NCBI RefSeq assembly: GCF_039539445.1
Contig: NZ_BAABDD010000001.1
Span: 62,001 to 126,000, forward strand
Direction of reading: 5' to 3'
From: Salinactinospora qingdaonensis
GTDB taxonomy: Bacteria; Actinomycetota; Actinomycetes; Streptosporangiales; Streptosporangiaceae
DNA length: 64,000 nucleotides
Part shown: positions 1 to 11,236 of the stretch, piece by piece
Position numbering within the stretch: the stretch's first letter is position 1
Layout: every line of letters begins with the position of its first letter
Notes under the pieces: model-generated
What the model was told of the DNA's origin: nothing
What the model saw: the letters and a program-made list of their open reading frames with translations, nothing else
Database searches by the model: none
Made by a program: the position numbers and the translations under genes

Positions 1-1209
1 CGCTTCGAGCAGCGCTACTCCGTCGGCGTGGTCGTCGCCACCGTGGCGCTGTTCTGCGTCCCCCTCTTGCTGGGCTCCGACGTGGAGTCGGCACTGCTGC
101 GCGCCATGACCTTCATGATCGTCGCCTCACCCTGCGCGATCGTGCTGGCCACCATGCCGCCACTGTTGGCGGCCATGTCCACCGCCGGACGTCACGGCGT
201 GCTCGTCAAAAACGCCGTGGTGCTGGAACGCCTCGCCGACACCAGCGTGGTGGCCCTGGACAAGACCGGGACCGTCACAGCGGGCCGGCCGGTGTTGGAG
301 GAGGTCCGCCTCCTCGGCGAGGCTCCCCTGGAACACGAACAGGTGCTGCGGCTGGCTGGCGCGGCCGAGTACCCCAGCGAGCATCCCCTAGCCACTGCCA
401 TCGTCACCGCCAGCCGGCAGGCGAAAGTGACCGTGACCGGCGCGAGCGACTTCGTCTCCCTGCCCGGGCGCGGGGTCACGGCCACCGTGGACGGACACCG
501 AGTCGAGGTCGGCACCGCCGACCGGCTCGCGATCAGCGGCCCGGCGGCACAGCGGGCAAGGACGGTCGCGCACACCATGACCGACGCCGGACACACTGCC
601 GTGGTGGTGGCGCGCGACGGGGTTCCCGTCGCCGTCCTTGGCGTGCGCGACGTGGCGCGCCCCGAGGCTGCCGACGCACTGCACCGCTGCACCACCCTCA
701 CCCGCACCCCGCCGCTGCTGCTCACCGGCGACAACGCCGCCGCAGCGGCGCGGGTGGCCGCGTCGGTGGGGATCACTGATGTGCGGGCTGGGCTGCTCCC
801 CGAGGACAAGGTAGCCGCAGTGAACGAACTGAGCCAGCGCGGTGAACGGGTCGCGCTGGTGGGCGACGGGGTGAACGACGCGCCGGCGATGGCCACCGCC
901 CACACCGGTATCGCCATGGGGCAAGCGGGCACCGACGTCGCTTTGGAGACCGCCGACGCCGTCGTGGTGCGTGACGAGCTGCACGCGATCCCGACCGTCA
1001 TCGCGCTCGCGCGACGCGCCCGCCGGCTCGTCATCGCCAACCTGGTGATCGCGGGAACGGTGATCGTGGGGCTGGTGACATGGGATCTCGTGGGGACGCT
1101 GCCGCTCCCGCTCGGCGTGGCCGGCCACGAGGGCTCTACCGTGCTCGTGGCCCTCAACGGGCTGCGGCTGCTGCGTTCCAAAGCCTGGCGTGACGCTCAA
1201 GGCTCCTGA
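1..1209 (+). CDS. P1B-4-type heavy-metal transporting ATPase (5' end outside window)
   Basis: C-terminal 402 residues of a P-type ATPase; the frame is open to base 1, so the start and N-terminal membrane segments lie upstream. The phosphorylation motif DKTGT is at 259-273 and the hinge motif GDGVND at 862-879. The membrane metal-site motif is Ser-Pro-Cys (127-135) rather than Cys-Pro-Cys. The last helix carries His-Glu-Gly-Ser-Thr (1126-1140). SPC together with HEGx(T) is the signature of P1B-4 ATPases (CoaT/CtpD type), which export Co2+ or Fe2+ from the cytoplasm. No metal-binding histidine tail follows the last helix. Family assignment is strong; the metal is inferred. Confidence 0.9.
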   Translation, partial: RFEQRYSVGVVVATVALFCVPLLLGSDVESALLRAMTFMIVASPCAIVLATMPPLLAAMSTAGRHGVLVKNAVVLERLADTSVVALDKTGTVTAGRPVLEEVRLLGEAPLEHEQVLRLAGAAEYPSEHPLATAIVTASRQAKVTVTGASDFVSLPGRGVTATVDGHRVEVGTADRLAISGPAAQRARTVAHTMTDAGHTAVVVARDGVPVAVLGVRDVARPEAADALHRCTTLTRTPPLLLTGDNAAAAARVAASVGITDVRAGLLPEDKVAAVNELSQRGERVALVGDGVNDAPAMATAHTGIAMGQAGTDVALETADAVVVRDELHAIPTVIALARRARRLVIANLVIAGTVIVGLVTWDLVGTLPLPLGVAGHEGSTVLVALNGLRLLRSKAWRDAQGS

Positions 1210-1428
1210 GGTGCCATGAAGACGGCCCCCGTGCCGTGCGCGGGGCGGGGCCGGCCAGCGAACCGGCGGCAGCGCGCCGCCACTATAGGGGCGCACCCAC
1301 TGCGCCGAAGGTGCCCTCGGCTGCGCGCGACCGGCCGCTGTGCAGAGAAGGCCCTTGCCTGAGCACCGCAATGCCACGAGCGCCTCGGCCGCTCCGGTAG
1401 CACCCGTGCGGCGCTACGGCGCCGTGGC

Positions 1429-3537
1429 TCATGCGTCGATGCGCGACAGGTCCAGATCCTGGGCGCTCTTGGCCAGAAACTCCCGCCGGGGAGCGACCTC
1501 GTTGCCCATGAGCAGGCTGAAGACCCGCGTGGCCTCCTCGGCGTCCTCCACACGGATACGGCGCAACGTGCGGTAACGCGGGTCCATCGTGGTCTCGGCG
1601 AGCTGGTCGGCGTCCATCTCCCCCAGCCCCTTGTAGCGCTGCACCGGCTCCTTCCAGGTGAAGCCCTTCTGCTCCAGCTCCAACAGCTTGGCGTGCAGCT
1701 CGGCGTCGGAGTAGGTGTAGATGTACTTGTCGCGCTGCTTGGCGCCGCGCTTCTTCTTGCCGATGTTGGTGAGCTCAACCCGGTGCAGCGGCGGCACGGC
1801 CGCGTAGACGCGCCCGCTTTCCAGCATGGGGCGCATGTAGCGGTAGACCAGCGTCAGCAGCAGACAGCGAATGTGCGCGCCGTCGACATCGGCGTCGGCC
1901 ATAAGGATGACGCGACCGTAGCGAGCGGCGTCGACGTCGAAGGTGCGGCCGGAACCGGCCCCGATGACCTGGAGAATGGCCGCGCATTCGGCGTTTTTGA
2001 GCATGTCGGCTACTGACGACTTCTGCACGTTGAGGATCTTGCCCCGGATCGGCAGCAGCGCCTGGAACTCGGAGTCGCGGGCCAGCTTGGCCGTGCCGAG
2101 CGCGGAGTCGCCCTCCACGATGAACAGTTCGCTGCGGTCAAGACCCTCGCTGCGGCAGTCGACCAGCTTGGCCGGCAGCGCCGAGTTTTCCAGTGCGTTC
2201 TTGCGCCGCTGGTTCTCCCGCTGCTGCCGGGCAGCCATGCGCGCCTTGGCGGCGTTGACGACCTTGTCCAGCACCGCACGCGCCTGCTGCTTCTCGGTGC
2301 GCTTGGTTGAGGTGAGGAAGTGCCGCAGATCCTTGCCCACCACTTGGGAGACGATCCGGCTCGCCGCTGACGTGCCCAAAATCTCCTTGGTCTGGCCCTC
2401 GAACTGCGGCTCGGGCAGTCGCACCGTCACCACGGCGGTCAGCCCTTCGAGCACGTCCTCCTTGACCACCGGGTCGTCGTTGGTCTTGAGGAGTTTGCTG
2501 CTGCGCAGTTGGTCGTTGATCACCCGCACCAGGGCACGCTCAAAACCGGCGAGGTGGGTGCCCCCCTTGGGGGTGGCGATGATGTTGACGAAGGAGCGAA
2601 CCGTTGTGTCGTAGCCGGTGCCCCACCGCAGCGCGATGTCGACTTCAAGTCTGCGTTCGACCTCGGTCGGGGTCATGTGGCCCTCGTCGTCGAGCACCGG
2701 GACCGTCTCGGTGAACTGCCCGCTGCCCTGGATGCGCAGCACGTCGCAGATCCCCTCGTCAGGGGCGAGATAGGTGCAGAACTCGCCGATGCCACCCTCG
2801 AAACGGAACTCCTCCTCGTAGGGAGTCTCCTCTTCGACGCGCTCGTCTCGAACCGCGATCGTCAGTCCCGGGATGAGGAAAGCGGTCTGGCGGGCCCGGT
2901 CGAGCAGCGAGTCGCGGGAGATCTCGGCTTCCTTGAGGAAGATCTGCCGGTCGGCCCAGAAACGGACCCGCGTTCCGGTGACCTTCTTGGCGACGCGGCG
3001 CACCTCCCTCAAGCCGGTGCCGGGGGTGAAGTCGGCGTCGGGGCCGGCGTCGGCGAACTGGCCGGGGATGCCGCGCCGGAAGCTGATGGCGTGGGTGTGG
3101 CCCTGCCGGTCCACCTCGACGTCCAACCGCCCCGAGAGCGCGTTGACGACCGAGGCGCCCACCCCGTGCAGGCCACCTGAGGCCATGTAGGAGCCAGAAC
3201 CGAACTTGCCTCCAGCGTGCAGCTTGGTCATGACAAGTTCCACACCCGACAGCCCAGACTTGGGTTCGACGTCGACGGGGATGCCCCGACCGTTGTCACG
3301 GACCTCAACGGAGCCGTCACGGTGCAACACGACGTCGATGCGGGTGCAGTGGCCACCGAGCGCTTCGTCGACCGCATTGTCGATGATCTCCCACATACAG
3401 TGAGTAAGACCACGGCTGTCGGTGGACCCGATATACATACCTGGCCGCTTGCGAACCGCCTCAAGGCCTTCCAGGACCGAAAGGTGTCGCGCGGAGTAAT
3501 CCTCGGGGTCGTGGAGGGCTGCTGGGAGGGCGGTCAC
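1429..3537 (-). CDS. parE: DNA topoisomerase IV / gyrase-like subunit B (type IIA, ATP-hydrolysing)
   Basis: 702-residue B subunit of a type IIA topoisomerase, which opens and passes duplex DNA with a ParC/GyrA partner not found here. GHKL ATPase motifs are visible: EIIDNAVDEAL near residue 50, DNGRGIP at 81-87 and GGLHGVGAS at about 121. The TOPRIM motif EGDSALG lies near 475 and DADVDGAH near 548. The motif EGDSALGTAK (not EGDSAGGSAK) and the position beside hrdB match the actinomycete topoisomerase IV B gene rather than the oriC gyrB. I chose GTG 3537, which has AGGAG seven bases upstream and gives an N-terminus typical of the family; an in-frame start at 3591 would add 18 residues. Confidence 0.93.
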   Translation of the reverse strand: MTALPAALHDPEDYSARHLSVLEGLEAVRKRPGMYIGSTDSRGLTHCMWEIIDNAVDEALGGHCTRIDVVLHRDGSVEVRDNGRGIPVDVEPKSGLSGVELVMTKLHAGGKFGSGSYMASGGLHGVGASVVNALSGRLDVEVDRQGHTHAISFRRGIPGQFADAGPDADFTPGTGLREVRRVAKKVTGTRVRFWADRQIFLKEAEISRDSLLDRARQTAFLIPGLTIAVRDERVEEETPYEEEFRFEGGIGEFCTYLAPDEGICDVLRIQGSGQFTETVPVLDDEGHMTPTEVERRLEVDIALRWGTGYDTTVRSFVNIIATPKGGTHLAGFERALVRVINDQLRSSKLLKTNDDPVVKEDVLEGLTAVVTVRLPEPQFEGQTKEILGTSAASRIVSQVVGKDLRHFLTSTKRTEKQQARAVLDKVVNAAKARMAARQQRENQRRKNALENSALPAKLVDCRSEGLDRSELFIVEGDSALGTAKLARDSEFQALLPIRGKILNVQKSSVADMLKNAECAAILQVIGAGSGRTFDVDAARYGRVILMADADVDGAHIRCLLLTLVYRYMRPMLESGRVYAAVPPLHRVELTNIGKKKRGAKQRDKYIYTYSDAELHAKLLELEQKGFTWKEPVQRYKGLGEMDADQLAETTMDPRYRTLRRIRVEDAEEATRVFSLLMGNEVAPRREFLAKSAQDLDLSRIDA

Positions 3538-3863
3538 GTGGACTCTCCTGCTTATCGGGGGCTGATCGGGCACACAGCGAGCGCTTCCCACTCGTTGTCG
3601 GTCGAGCGTGCGCGCTTACTTGAATACGCCATAGGCACAGTAGTTCGAATTGCAGGGTAGCGGCACATACGACCATCCGCGTAGTGCGGCACAGTACCGG
3701 GTAGGAGGAGGAGCAACGATCTCAACGACCCAGAACGGCTTAGAGAGCTACATCACAAACCTGGCCGATTCCGCTGTCGGCGTACAGAAGGCCTGGTTGG
3801 GAAGTTCTTGATCCGGTTAGATGTTGTCCCGAGTGACTAACGCCGAGTATTGAGGAAGGCGAA
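3538..3863. other. Divergent intergenic region parE / DUF7455 gene
   Basis: Divergent promoter region between the topoisomerase gene and the small downstream gene. No operator was recognised. It holds a strong Shine-Dalgarno-like run (AGGAGGAG, 3703-3710) followed by a 30-codon open stretch with no standard start codon (3719-3811); see findings. Confidence 0.5.
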
Positions 3864-4097
3864 GTGACTGGAACCCTTGCCCCCACGCAACAGTTGACGG
3901 CAGCCGACCGCTGCGATCGTTGCAACGCGCAAGCGTATGTCCGAGTGGTTCTCAACTCTGGTGGCGAACTGCTGTTCTGCGCTCACCACATGCGCCAGCA
4001 CGACGACTCGATCCGCAAGATGGCCTCGGAGATCCAGGACGAGACCGACCGGCTGCACGCCTCGACGCCAGCCGTTGCCCCCGATGAAGAGCGTTAG
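3864..4097 (+). CDS. DUF7455-type small zinc-ribbon protein
   Basis: 77-residue soluble protein. Residues 14-45 contain two Cys/His clusters: ADRCDRC and then LLFCAHHM. The C-terminal third is charged and helical. This fits the DUF7455 family, small actinobacterial proteins often found next to the principal sigma factor gene, as here. The clusters probably bind one Zn2+. Function is unknown. Start GTG 3864 has GAGGAAGG about six bases upstream. Confidence 0.85.
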   Translation: MTGTLAPTQQLTAADRCDRCNAQAYVRVVLNSGGELLFCAHHMRQHDDSIRKMASEIQDETDRLHASTPAVAPDEER

Positions 4098-4116
4098 GGC
4101 TCGAAAAAAGACTTGC

Positions 4117-4148
4117 AGCGGTGGCCCTGTGAGAACGGGGCCGCCGCT
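4117..4148 (+). terminator. Hairpin after the DUF7455 gene
   Basis: Stem AGCGGTGGCCC / GGGGCCGCCGCT with one G-U pair and a nine-base loop, 20 bases after the stop. There is no T-tract, as is usual for actinomycete terminators. The rest of 4098-4551 holds no gene that I can support. Confidence 0.5.
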
Positions 4149-4551
4149 GATTCGTATGCCGTGACCTTCCCGCCCAGCCCTCGCCGACTGTGCAAAGCTC
4201 TGGCCGCCGGAGAGGTTTCCCACGCCGTGCTCCCGAGGCGGCCCACCGATAGCCGCGCACCGTCGCCGTAGCACCACCTCGGGCGATCGCATTGCTAACA
4301 CCGGGGCTACGCACCAGCGCCCCACGCGCCATGGTCGCGCCCCGTCGTGCCCTAAGGCGCCGCAGGCTCACCATGCTCCCGAAACCGCCGCTGTGCCCGT
4401 GACGGCCCGGTCGTGGCCCTACAAGCACCCGCCGGTTTCTGCCGTACGCGCCCGTCACGCATACCTAGACTCGACGGGCGGCCCACAGCCTCGCCTGCCT
4501 GGGCCGGGAAACAGCGAGCCCACCGACCAAGAAAGACCAAAAAGCCAGCCC

Positions 4552-5379
4552 ATGCTCATCCTGCTACCGCCTTCGGAGGGCAAGGCCGCCGCTGGAGACG
4601 GCCCGCCGCTGGACCTGGCGACGCTGAGTCTTCCGGAAATCAACGGGGCACGCGCGCAGGTCCTGGAGGAGCTGGAAGAACTGTGCGCCGGCCCCGCTGA
4701 GCGGGCCCGCACAGTCCTGGGGCTCTCCGCACGCCAGATGGGCGAGGTGGAGCGCGACCGCTCAGTGCGCACAGCGGCCACGCTGCCGGCCTGCCGGCTG
4801 TACACGGGCGTGCTCTACGACGCGCTGCGCCTCCCCGAACTCTTGGCGGGAGACTCCGCCGCTGTAACCCGCGCCTCGGTGGTGATCTTCTCGGGGTTGT
4901 GGGGTGTGGTTACCCCGGAGGACCACTTACCGCCCTACCGCCTCTCGATGGGCGTGAAACTGCCCCGACTGGGAGGGCTGGGCGCGTTCTGGCGCGGCCA
5001 CCTGAGCGAGCCGCTGACAAAGCAGGCCACGGGACAACTGATCGTCGACTGCCGCTCCGCGGCCTACGCCGCCGCGTTCAAGCCCGACCCCGACACGGCC
5101 GGCCACTCGGTGAGCGTGCGCGTGTGCAGCGAGCGAGTGGTCAACGGCGAGACCCACCGGTCGGTGGTGAGCCACATGGCCAAGGCCACGCGCGGCGCGG
5201 TCGCCCACGATCTTCTGGCTGCCCGTGTCGACGCGGAGACGCCGCAGGAACTGAGCGCGGCACTGCACGACCTGGGCTACCGGGTCGAACTCGGCCCACC
5301 GCCGCGCCACGGCACGACCCGCACCATGGACGTGATCGTGGCCGAGACCTCGGGTGGCGGTCACAAGAAGGGGCCGTAG
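4552..5379 (+). CDS. yaaA: YaaA family peroxide-stress protein
   Basis: 275-residue member of the YaaA (DUF328) family. In E. coli YaaA lowers free intracellular iron under hydrogen peroxide stress and limits Fenton damage; that role is carried over by homology only. The N-terminus has the family signature MLILLPPSEGK, and typical internal motifs follow (LYTGVLYDAL, SGLWGVV, DCRSAAYAA). I chose ATG 4552 because homology begins exactly there. The frame is open further upstream (from 4393), but that extension looks non-coding. The Shine-Dalgarno sequence is weak. It is a single gene converging on hrdB. Confidence 0.9.
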   Translation: MLILLPPSEGKAAAGDGPPLDLATLSLPEINGARAQVLEELEELCAGPAERARTVLGLSARQMGEVERDRSVRTAATLPACRLYTGVLYDALRLPELLAGDSAAVTRASVVIFSGLWGVVTPEDHLPPYRLSMGVKLPRLGGLGAFWRGHLSEPLTKQATGQLIVDCRSAAYAAAFKPDPDTAGHSVSVRVCSERVVNGETHRSVVSHMAKATRGAVAHDLLAARVDAETPQELSAALHDLGYRVELGPPPRHGTTRTMDVIVAETSGGGHKKGP

Positions 5380-5677
5380 TCACGCCGGCCGGCGGCCCGG
5401 CTTCACGTGATGGGCCGTGGCGGGCGGGAGAGATTCGGGCGCCTCCCCCGCCACGCCAAGCGCACCGGCTCCGGCCAGACCGCAGCGCCACCGCCACAGC
5501 ACCGAGCGGCGGAGCGTTTGTGCAGCGTAACGAATAGATCTCGGTGCTTTATCCCGTCCATACACGCTGTAAGGCAGCATCGTGAGTGTCGGATGACGGG
5601 GATCACCGCGTTTCCGCCGCAGGAGCGTCCGGGCTTCGCCACACCACGGGCGCCCCGGCGGCGGAAGACGCCGGGCA

Positions 5678-5708
5678 TGCCGGGCCGGCCGGTGCGACCG
5701 GCCCGGCA
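5678..5708. terminator. Strong GC hairpin between convergent yaaA and hrdB
   Basis: Perfect 11-bp arms TGCCGGGCCGG / CCGGCCCGGCA around a nine-base loop. It lies 64 bp past the hrdB stop and about 300 bp past yaaA, so it could stop transcription from both sides. The remainder of 5380-5771 holds nothing else recognisable. Confidence 0.6.
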
Positions 5709-5771
5709 CACCGGACAGAGCAGGCGAGCCAGCCACACACGGTAGTCATGGCCAAGCGACTATCTCGTACC

Positions 5772-7607
<1,836 letters not shown>

Positions 7608-7911
7608 AAACACCTCTCGAACGGACGTGTGGCGAGATTGCTGGACCCGGCGGCCCGAAGAGTCAGGAGGGAGAGTGTCACTCATTCCTCGCTCAAGCCC
7701 GGGGTCGTCCCCGCGTGAACGGGGCATCGTTTTCACTAGAGCGTACGTGCCATCTCTAGCGTTCTGACACGTGCGCCCAGTAGGATCTTGCCCGCGGTTA
7801 GGCGACCGAGACCCCATCGTCGGGTCCTCATCAGATACATTCCCGCGTTAACGGGAACACCACTGTGCTTCCTCTCCACCTTAGGTAAGGCGCGAGAGTT
7901 CTTCGTACGGT
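7608..7911 (-). promoter_or_regulatory. hrdB upstream region
   Basis: About 300 bp between the hrdB start and the stop of the phosphatase gene, so it should carry the hrdB promoter(s) and the phosphatase terminator. One 18-bp palindrome, TTCCCG-CGTTAA-CGGGAA, sits at 7840-7857. A weaker CCCCG...CGGGG hairpin lies near 7699-7716. No promoter could be assigned with confidence. Confidence 0.45.
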
Positions 7912-10008
7912 CTAGTTGTCGTCTCGGCTCTCGACGGCCGGGATGTGGACGGCGAGCAATGTGACGTCGTCGTCTTGCTCATACCCTGCGAGCATGCCCT
8001 CCACAAGGTATCCGAGTATCTTTTCTGGGTCCCCCACCACCTCCGCAGGTGCTTTCGACGCGACGGTGACAAGTTCCTCGATGCCGGAGGCGACGGCTCG
8101 TCTCCGGTTCTCTACAAGTCCATCGGAGTAGAGGACGACGGTGTTACCGGGTGGGACGAAAAATTTGTGGTCGACTCGCTCCGACGACACACCCAGCGGG
8201 GTCGCTGGCTCCGTCTCGACGAGCACCGGCCCGCTCTGCGGCGAGACGAGCAGGGGCGGGAGATGACCAGCGTTGGCGAGTCGACCGTGCCCGGTGGCCG
8301 GGTCGAGAACGAAATAGGCCAGGGTGGTGATCTGGTCGGCGCTCTCGGTGGCGTCGAACATGCGATCCAACCCGGTGAGCACGTCGGCCGGCTCAGGCAT
8401 GCTGAAAGCCAACGCGCGCAGGGCGTTACGGACACGGCTCATGCCGGTGGCCGCCTTGATGCCCTTGCCCATGACATCCCCGAGCACACCGGCCACCCGG
8501 CCATCAGGCAGCGGGAAGGCGTCGTACCAGTCACCGCCGACCTGCACGTGCTGTGAGCCGGAACGGTAGAACGCCTTCATGCGGATGCCCTTGACCTCGG
8601 GCAGGTCCTCAGGGAGGAAACTGTTTTGCAGCGACTCGGCCACGCCGTGTTCGCGCTCGAAGAGCGTGGCTCGCTCCAAGGCGAGCGCGCACTGCCCGGC
8701 GAGGGCTTCGAGGAAGACCTTCTCCTCGTCGGAAATGTTGCGCGGCTCGTTGAAGGCGAACCGTAGCGCGCCGATGGGAAGGCCGGCGCTGAGCAGCGGC
8801 AGTGCCACCCAGGCGCGTTCATCGGTGTCGCGCAGGAAGGACACGACCTGAGGATCGTCGTCGAGCAGGGCCCGTAGTTCGGGCGGACTACCGGCGATGA
8901 AAGTCGTGCGATCCCGCACGGCCATCGTCATAGGGGTTGGTTGGTCCAAGCTGGTCTCGGGTTCGCCGGTCGAGACCGTGCCCAAGGAGTCGTCGGCGTT
9001 GACCAGCCGCAGCCGCAACCGTTCGCGGTCCAGCATGGCCACACCCGTGCGGTCGACTCCTACCGCCGAGCGGCCGATCTCAGCCATGGCGCGCACGACC
9101 TCGTCGACGGTCAGGGCTTCGGCGAGGTCGGAGGTGGCTTTCTGTAACCGCACGGTGCGTAGCGCCGCCTCTCCCAATTGCTGGGTGAGACGGTGGCGCA
9201 TCTCGTCGGCTTCACGCTGGGTGGTGACATCGGTGTTGGTGCCGACCCACTCCACCAATTCGCTGCCGCGTTTGATCGGCACGGCACGTGACTGGTAGTA
9301 GCGGAAGTCTCCCGAGCGAGTACGGATACGGAATGTGGTGTCGAAGGGAACACATTCGGTGACTGATTCGTTCCAGTCACGTTCCACGCGCTCGCGGTCG
9401 TCGGGGTGGAGTGCGTCGAGCCAGCCAGTTCCCAGGTACTCCTCGAGCGACTGGCCGGTGATCGCCCGCCACTCGGCACAGTCCTCGTAGAGGAGGCCAT
9501 CGGGTCCGGCGGCCCAGACCACCTGGTTGCTGGCGCGCAACAGTGAACGGTAGCGCTCCTCGCTGCGCCGCAGCGCAGTTTCGACCTTGTGCTGGTCGCT
9601 GAGGTCGACCGCAATCAACGCGACTCCCGCGATCTCGTCCTCGGGACCATAGGTGGGAAACCACGACATGGACCACTGCGCTTGGCTGTGCCCCTCGGCT
9701 GAGGGGCCACCGACGAGTTGGCGGTCGCTGGTGACCACCGGACGGCCGGCCAGGACCGCAGAGATCGCGCTGTCGTGTGCCGCCGCGTCGTCAGCCGGCA
9801 GGATATCTCCGGGTGTTCGCCCCGCACACTCCTCCTCCGTCTTGGCGTAGATCGCCTGCAAGGTGCTGTTGACCCGCCGGAACCGACCATCGGTGCTGAA
9901 GAACGCCAACCCGATGGGAGCCTCTTTGAACAGTGTCTCCAGCAGAGCGGTGTCAGTGGGGTCGAGTCTGGACACGCGCGGGAACGAAATGGACGTCTCG
10001 GTGCTCAC
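7912..10008 (-). CDS. PAS-PAS-GAF-SpoIIE (PP2C-type) serine/threonine phosphatase
   Basis: 698-residue signalling phosphatase without obvious membrane segments. Order: PAS 1 (about 20-140), PAS 2 (about 150-275, with GWLDALHPDDRERVERDW typical of a PAS core), GAF (about 290-450), and a C-terminal SpoIIE/PP2C domain (about 470-690). The phosphatase metal-binding motifs are GGDWYDAFPLPDGR and GDVMGKG. Such proteins dephosphorylate anti-sigma-factor antagonists in partner-switching systems (RsbU/RsbP logic), with PAS and GAF domains sensing a small molecule or redox state. No anti-sigma factor or antagonist gene is adjacent, so the target is unknown. Confidence 0.9.
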   Translation of the reverse strand: MSTETSISFPRVSRLDPTDTALLETLFKEAPIGLAFFSTDGRFRRVNSTLQAIYAKTEEECAGRTPGDILPADDAAAHDSAISAVLAGRPVVTSDRQLVGGPSAEGHSQAQWSMSWFPTYGPEDEIAGVALIAVDLSDQHKVETALRRSEERYRSLLRASNQVVWAAGPDGLLYEDCAEWRAITGQSLEEYLGTGWLDALHPDDRERVERDWNESVTECVPFDTTFRIRTRSGDFRYYQSRAVPIKRGSELVEWVGTNTDVTTQREADEMRHRLTQQLGEAALRTVRLQKATSDLAEALTVDEVVRAMAEIGRSAVGVDRTGVAMLDRERLRLRLVNADDSLGTVSTGEPETSLDQPTPMTMAVRDRTTFIAGSPPELRALLDDDPQVVSFLRDTDERAWVALPLLSAGLPIGALRFAFNEPRNISDEEKVFLEALAGQCALALERATLFEREHGVAESLQNSFLPEDLPEVKGIRMKAFYRSGSQHVQVGGDWYDAFPLPDGRVAGVLGDVMGKGIKAATGMSRVRNALRALAFSMPEPADVLTGLDRMFDATESADQITTLAYFVLDPATGHGRLANAGHLPPLLVSPQSGPVLVETEPATPLGVSSERVDHKFFVPPGNTVVLYSDGLVENRRRAVASGIEELVTVASKAPAEVVGDPEKILGYLVEGMLAGYEQDDDVTLLAVHIPAVESRDDN

Positions 10009-10489
10009 CGTTCACACCTCCGGGGTCCTTGATCCCTGTGCGCGGGGCCACTCACGCGAGCGTCAGCAGCATAACGAATATCGCTTCACTCCACGGAGCC
10101 GTCACGGCCCTGTGTCTTTCGCGGGCTGCCGCCCGCGCCCTCCGGAATCGTTTCCCTCACCCAATGACTCCGGGCGACGCGGTCGGTTACCAGCGAAAGA
10201 GGCGGTTGGGGCCGAAGTCGAGGTGCCGACATCGCCTCAGCATAAGACACGCGCCCAAGGCAGCCTGAACCTCAGCCCATCGGAAAGTTATCGGACATAG
10301 CGGAAAGTAAATAATACGAGGCGATCGGCCATGGCGCCGCGATCGATTCGTTTCTGGACTTCCCTAATCCGTGGATCATGCCCCACTCACCGCCACATCG
10401 TCTTGCTACCCAGAGTTACTAGTTTTACACCTACCGAAATCAACGGTATCTGTGGCACCACGGCCAACGACGAGAGCCACAGCGCGGGC
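10009..10489. other. Intergenic region with a 20-bp direct repeat
   Basis: 480 bp upstream of the phosphatase gene and downstream of the HhH-GPD gene. No convincing gene. AT content rises over 10285-10450. Two copies of CGGAAAGTWA lie exactly 20 bp apart (10281-10290 and 10301-10310), possibly an operator for the phosphatase promoter. Confidence 0.4.
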
Positions 10490-11110
10490 TCAGCCACTCG
10501 CCCCTGTGTCGGCCAACCCTGGGGAGTCTGCCAGGCTCGCTTTGGTCTTGGCCTTCTGCCCCTGCTTGAACGCGCGCACCTGTGCCAGGGTTTGTGGGTC
10601 ACGCACGTCAGCGACAGAGCGTAGCGAGTCTTCGGCTCCGTAGTCGCCGGCCGCCGCGCGCCACCCCTGCGGCCGTACGTCGAGTTGCTTTCCCAAAAGC
10701 GCTACAAAGATCTGACTCTTCTGGTTGCCAAATCCGGGAAGCGCCCGCAGGCGACGGAACAATTCCTGGCCAGACGGTGCGTCGCGCCAGACGGCCCCGG
10801 GGTCACCGCCGTAATATCGGACGATATAGGCACATAGCGTCTGGATGCGCTTCGCCATAGCGCCAGGGTAGCGATGGACAGCGGGCTTTCTCGATAGCAA
10901 CTCCGCGAATACCGCGGGATCTTGATCGGCGATCTCGTGAGCGTCGAGGTCGTCACGACCGAGTCGGCGCGCGATCAGTAGTGGGCCGGCGAACGCCCGT
11001 TCCATGGGTATCTGTTGGTCAAGGAGCATCCCCGTCAGCAGTGCCAGTGGACTACGCGCGAGTAGTTCATCGGCTTCGGCGTCCTGGGCCAGGTGGAGCG
11101 GGACCGTCAT
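10490..11110 (-). CDS. HhH-GPD family base-excision DNA repair protein
   Basis: 206-residue protein of the helix-hairpin-helix-Gly/Pro-Asp DNA glycosylase superfamily. The N-terminal half has the helical start LLTGMLLDQQIPMERAF. The hairpin is the LRALPGFGNQKSQIFVALLG segment near residues 130-150. The usual catalytic Asp after the hairpin is not obvious; the following segment reads LDVRPQGW, so activity is uncertain. It lacks the C-terminal iron-sulfur cysteines of EndoIII/MutY. Related single-domain proteins are common in actinomycetes but their lesion specificity is not established. The ATG at 11110 is the only good start. Confidence 0.8.
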   Translation of the reverse strand: MTVPLHLAQDAEADELLARSPLALLTGMLLDQQIPMERAFAGPLLIARRLGRDDLDAHEIADQDPAVFAELLSRKPAVHRYPGAMAKRIQTLCAYIVRYYGGDPGAVWRDAPSGQELFRRLRALPGFGNQKSQIFVALLGKQLDVRPQGWRAAAGDYGAEDSLRSVADVRDPQTLAQVRAFKQGQKAKTKASLADSPGLADTGASG

Positions 11111-11236
11111 AGCTCAAGGGTCGCACAAAGGGTGGGTAAGGGTGGCCCTGACAGGGCTTGACAGGCGAAAAGCGCGTTGTGAAATGGAGTGTGGTCACCG
11201 TCTAGACCACCGTGGCAAAGGGGGGCGTGAGCGAGG

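Noticed and set aside
1210..1428. Small plus-strand frame in the gap between the ATPase and parE
   Set aside because: No ribosome binding site, and its sequence is the reverse of the parE end.
7699..7857. CRISPR-repeat-like palindromes (CCCCGCGTGAACGGGG and TTCCCGCGTTAACGGGAA)
   Set aside because: They resemble type I-E repeats, but there are only two, unequal in sequence and not separated by regular spacers, and no cas gene is near.
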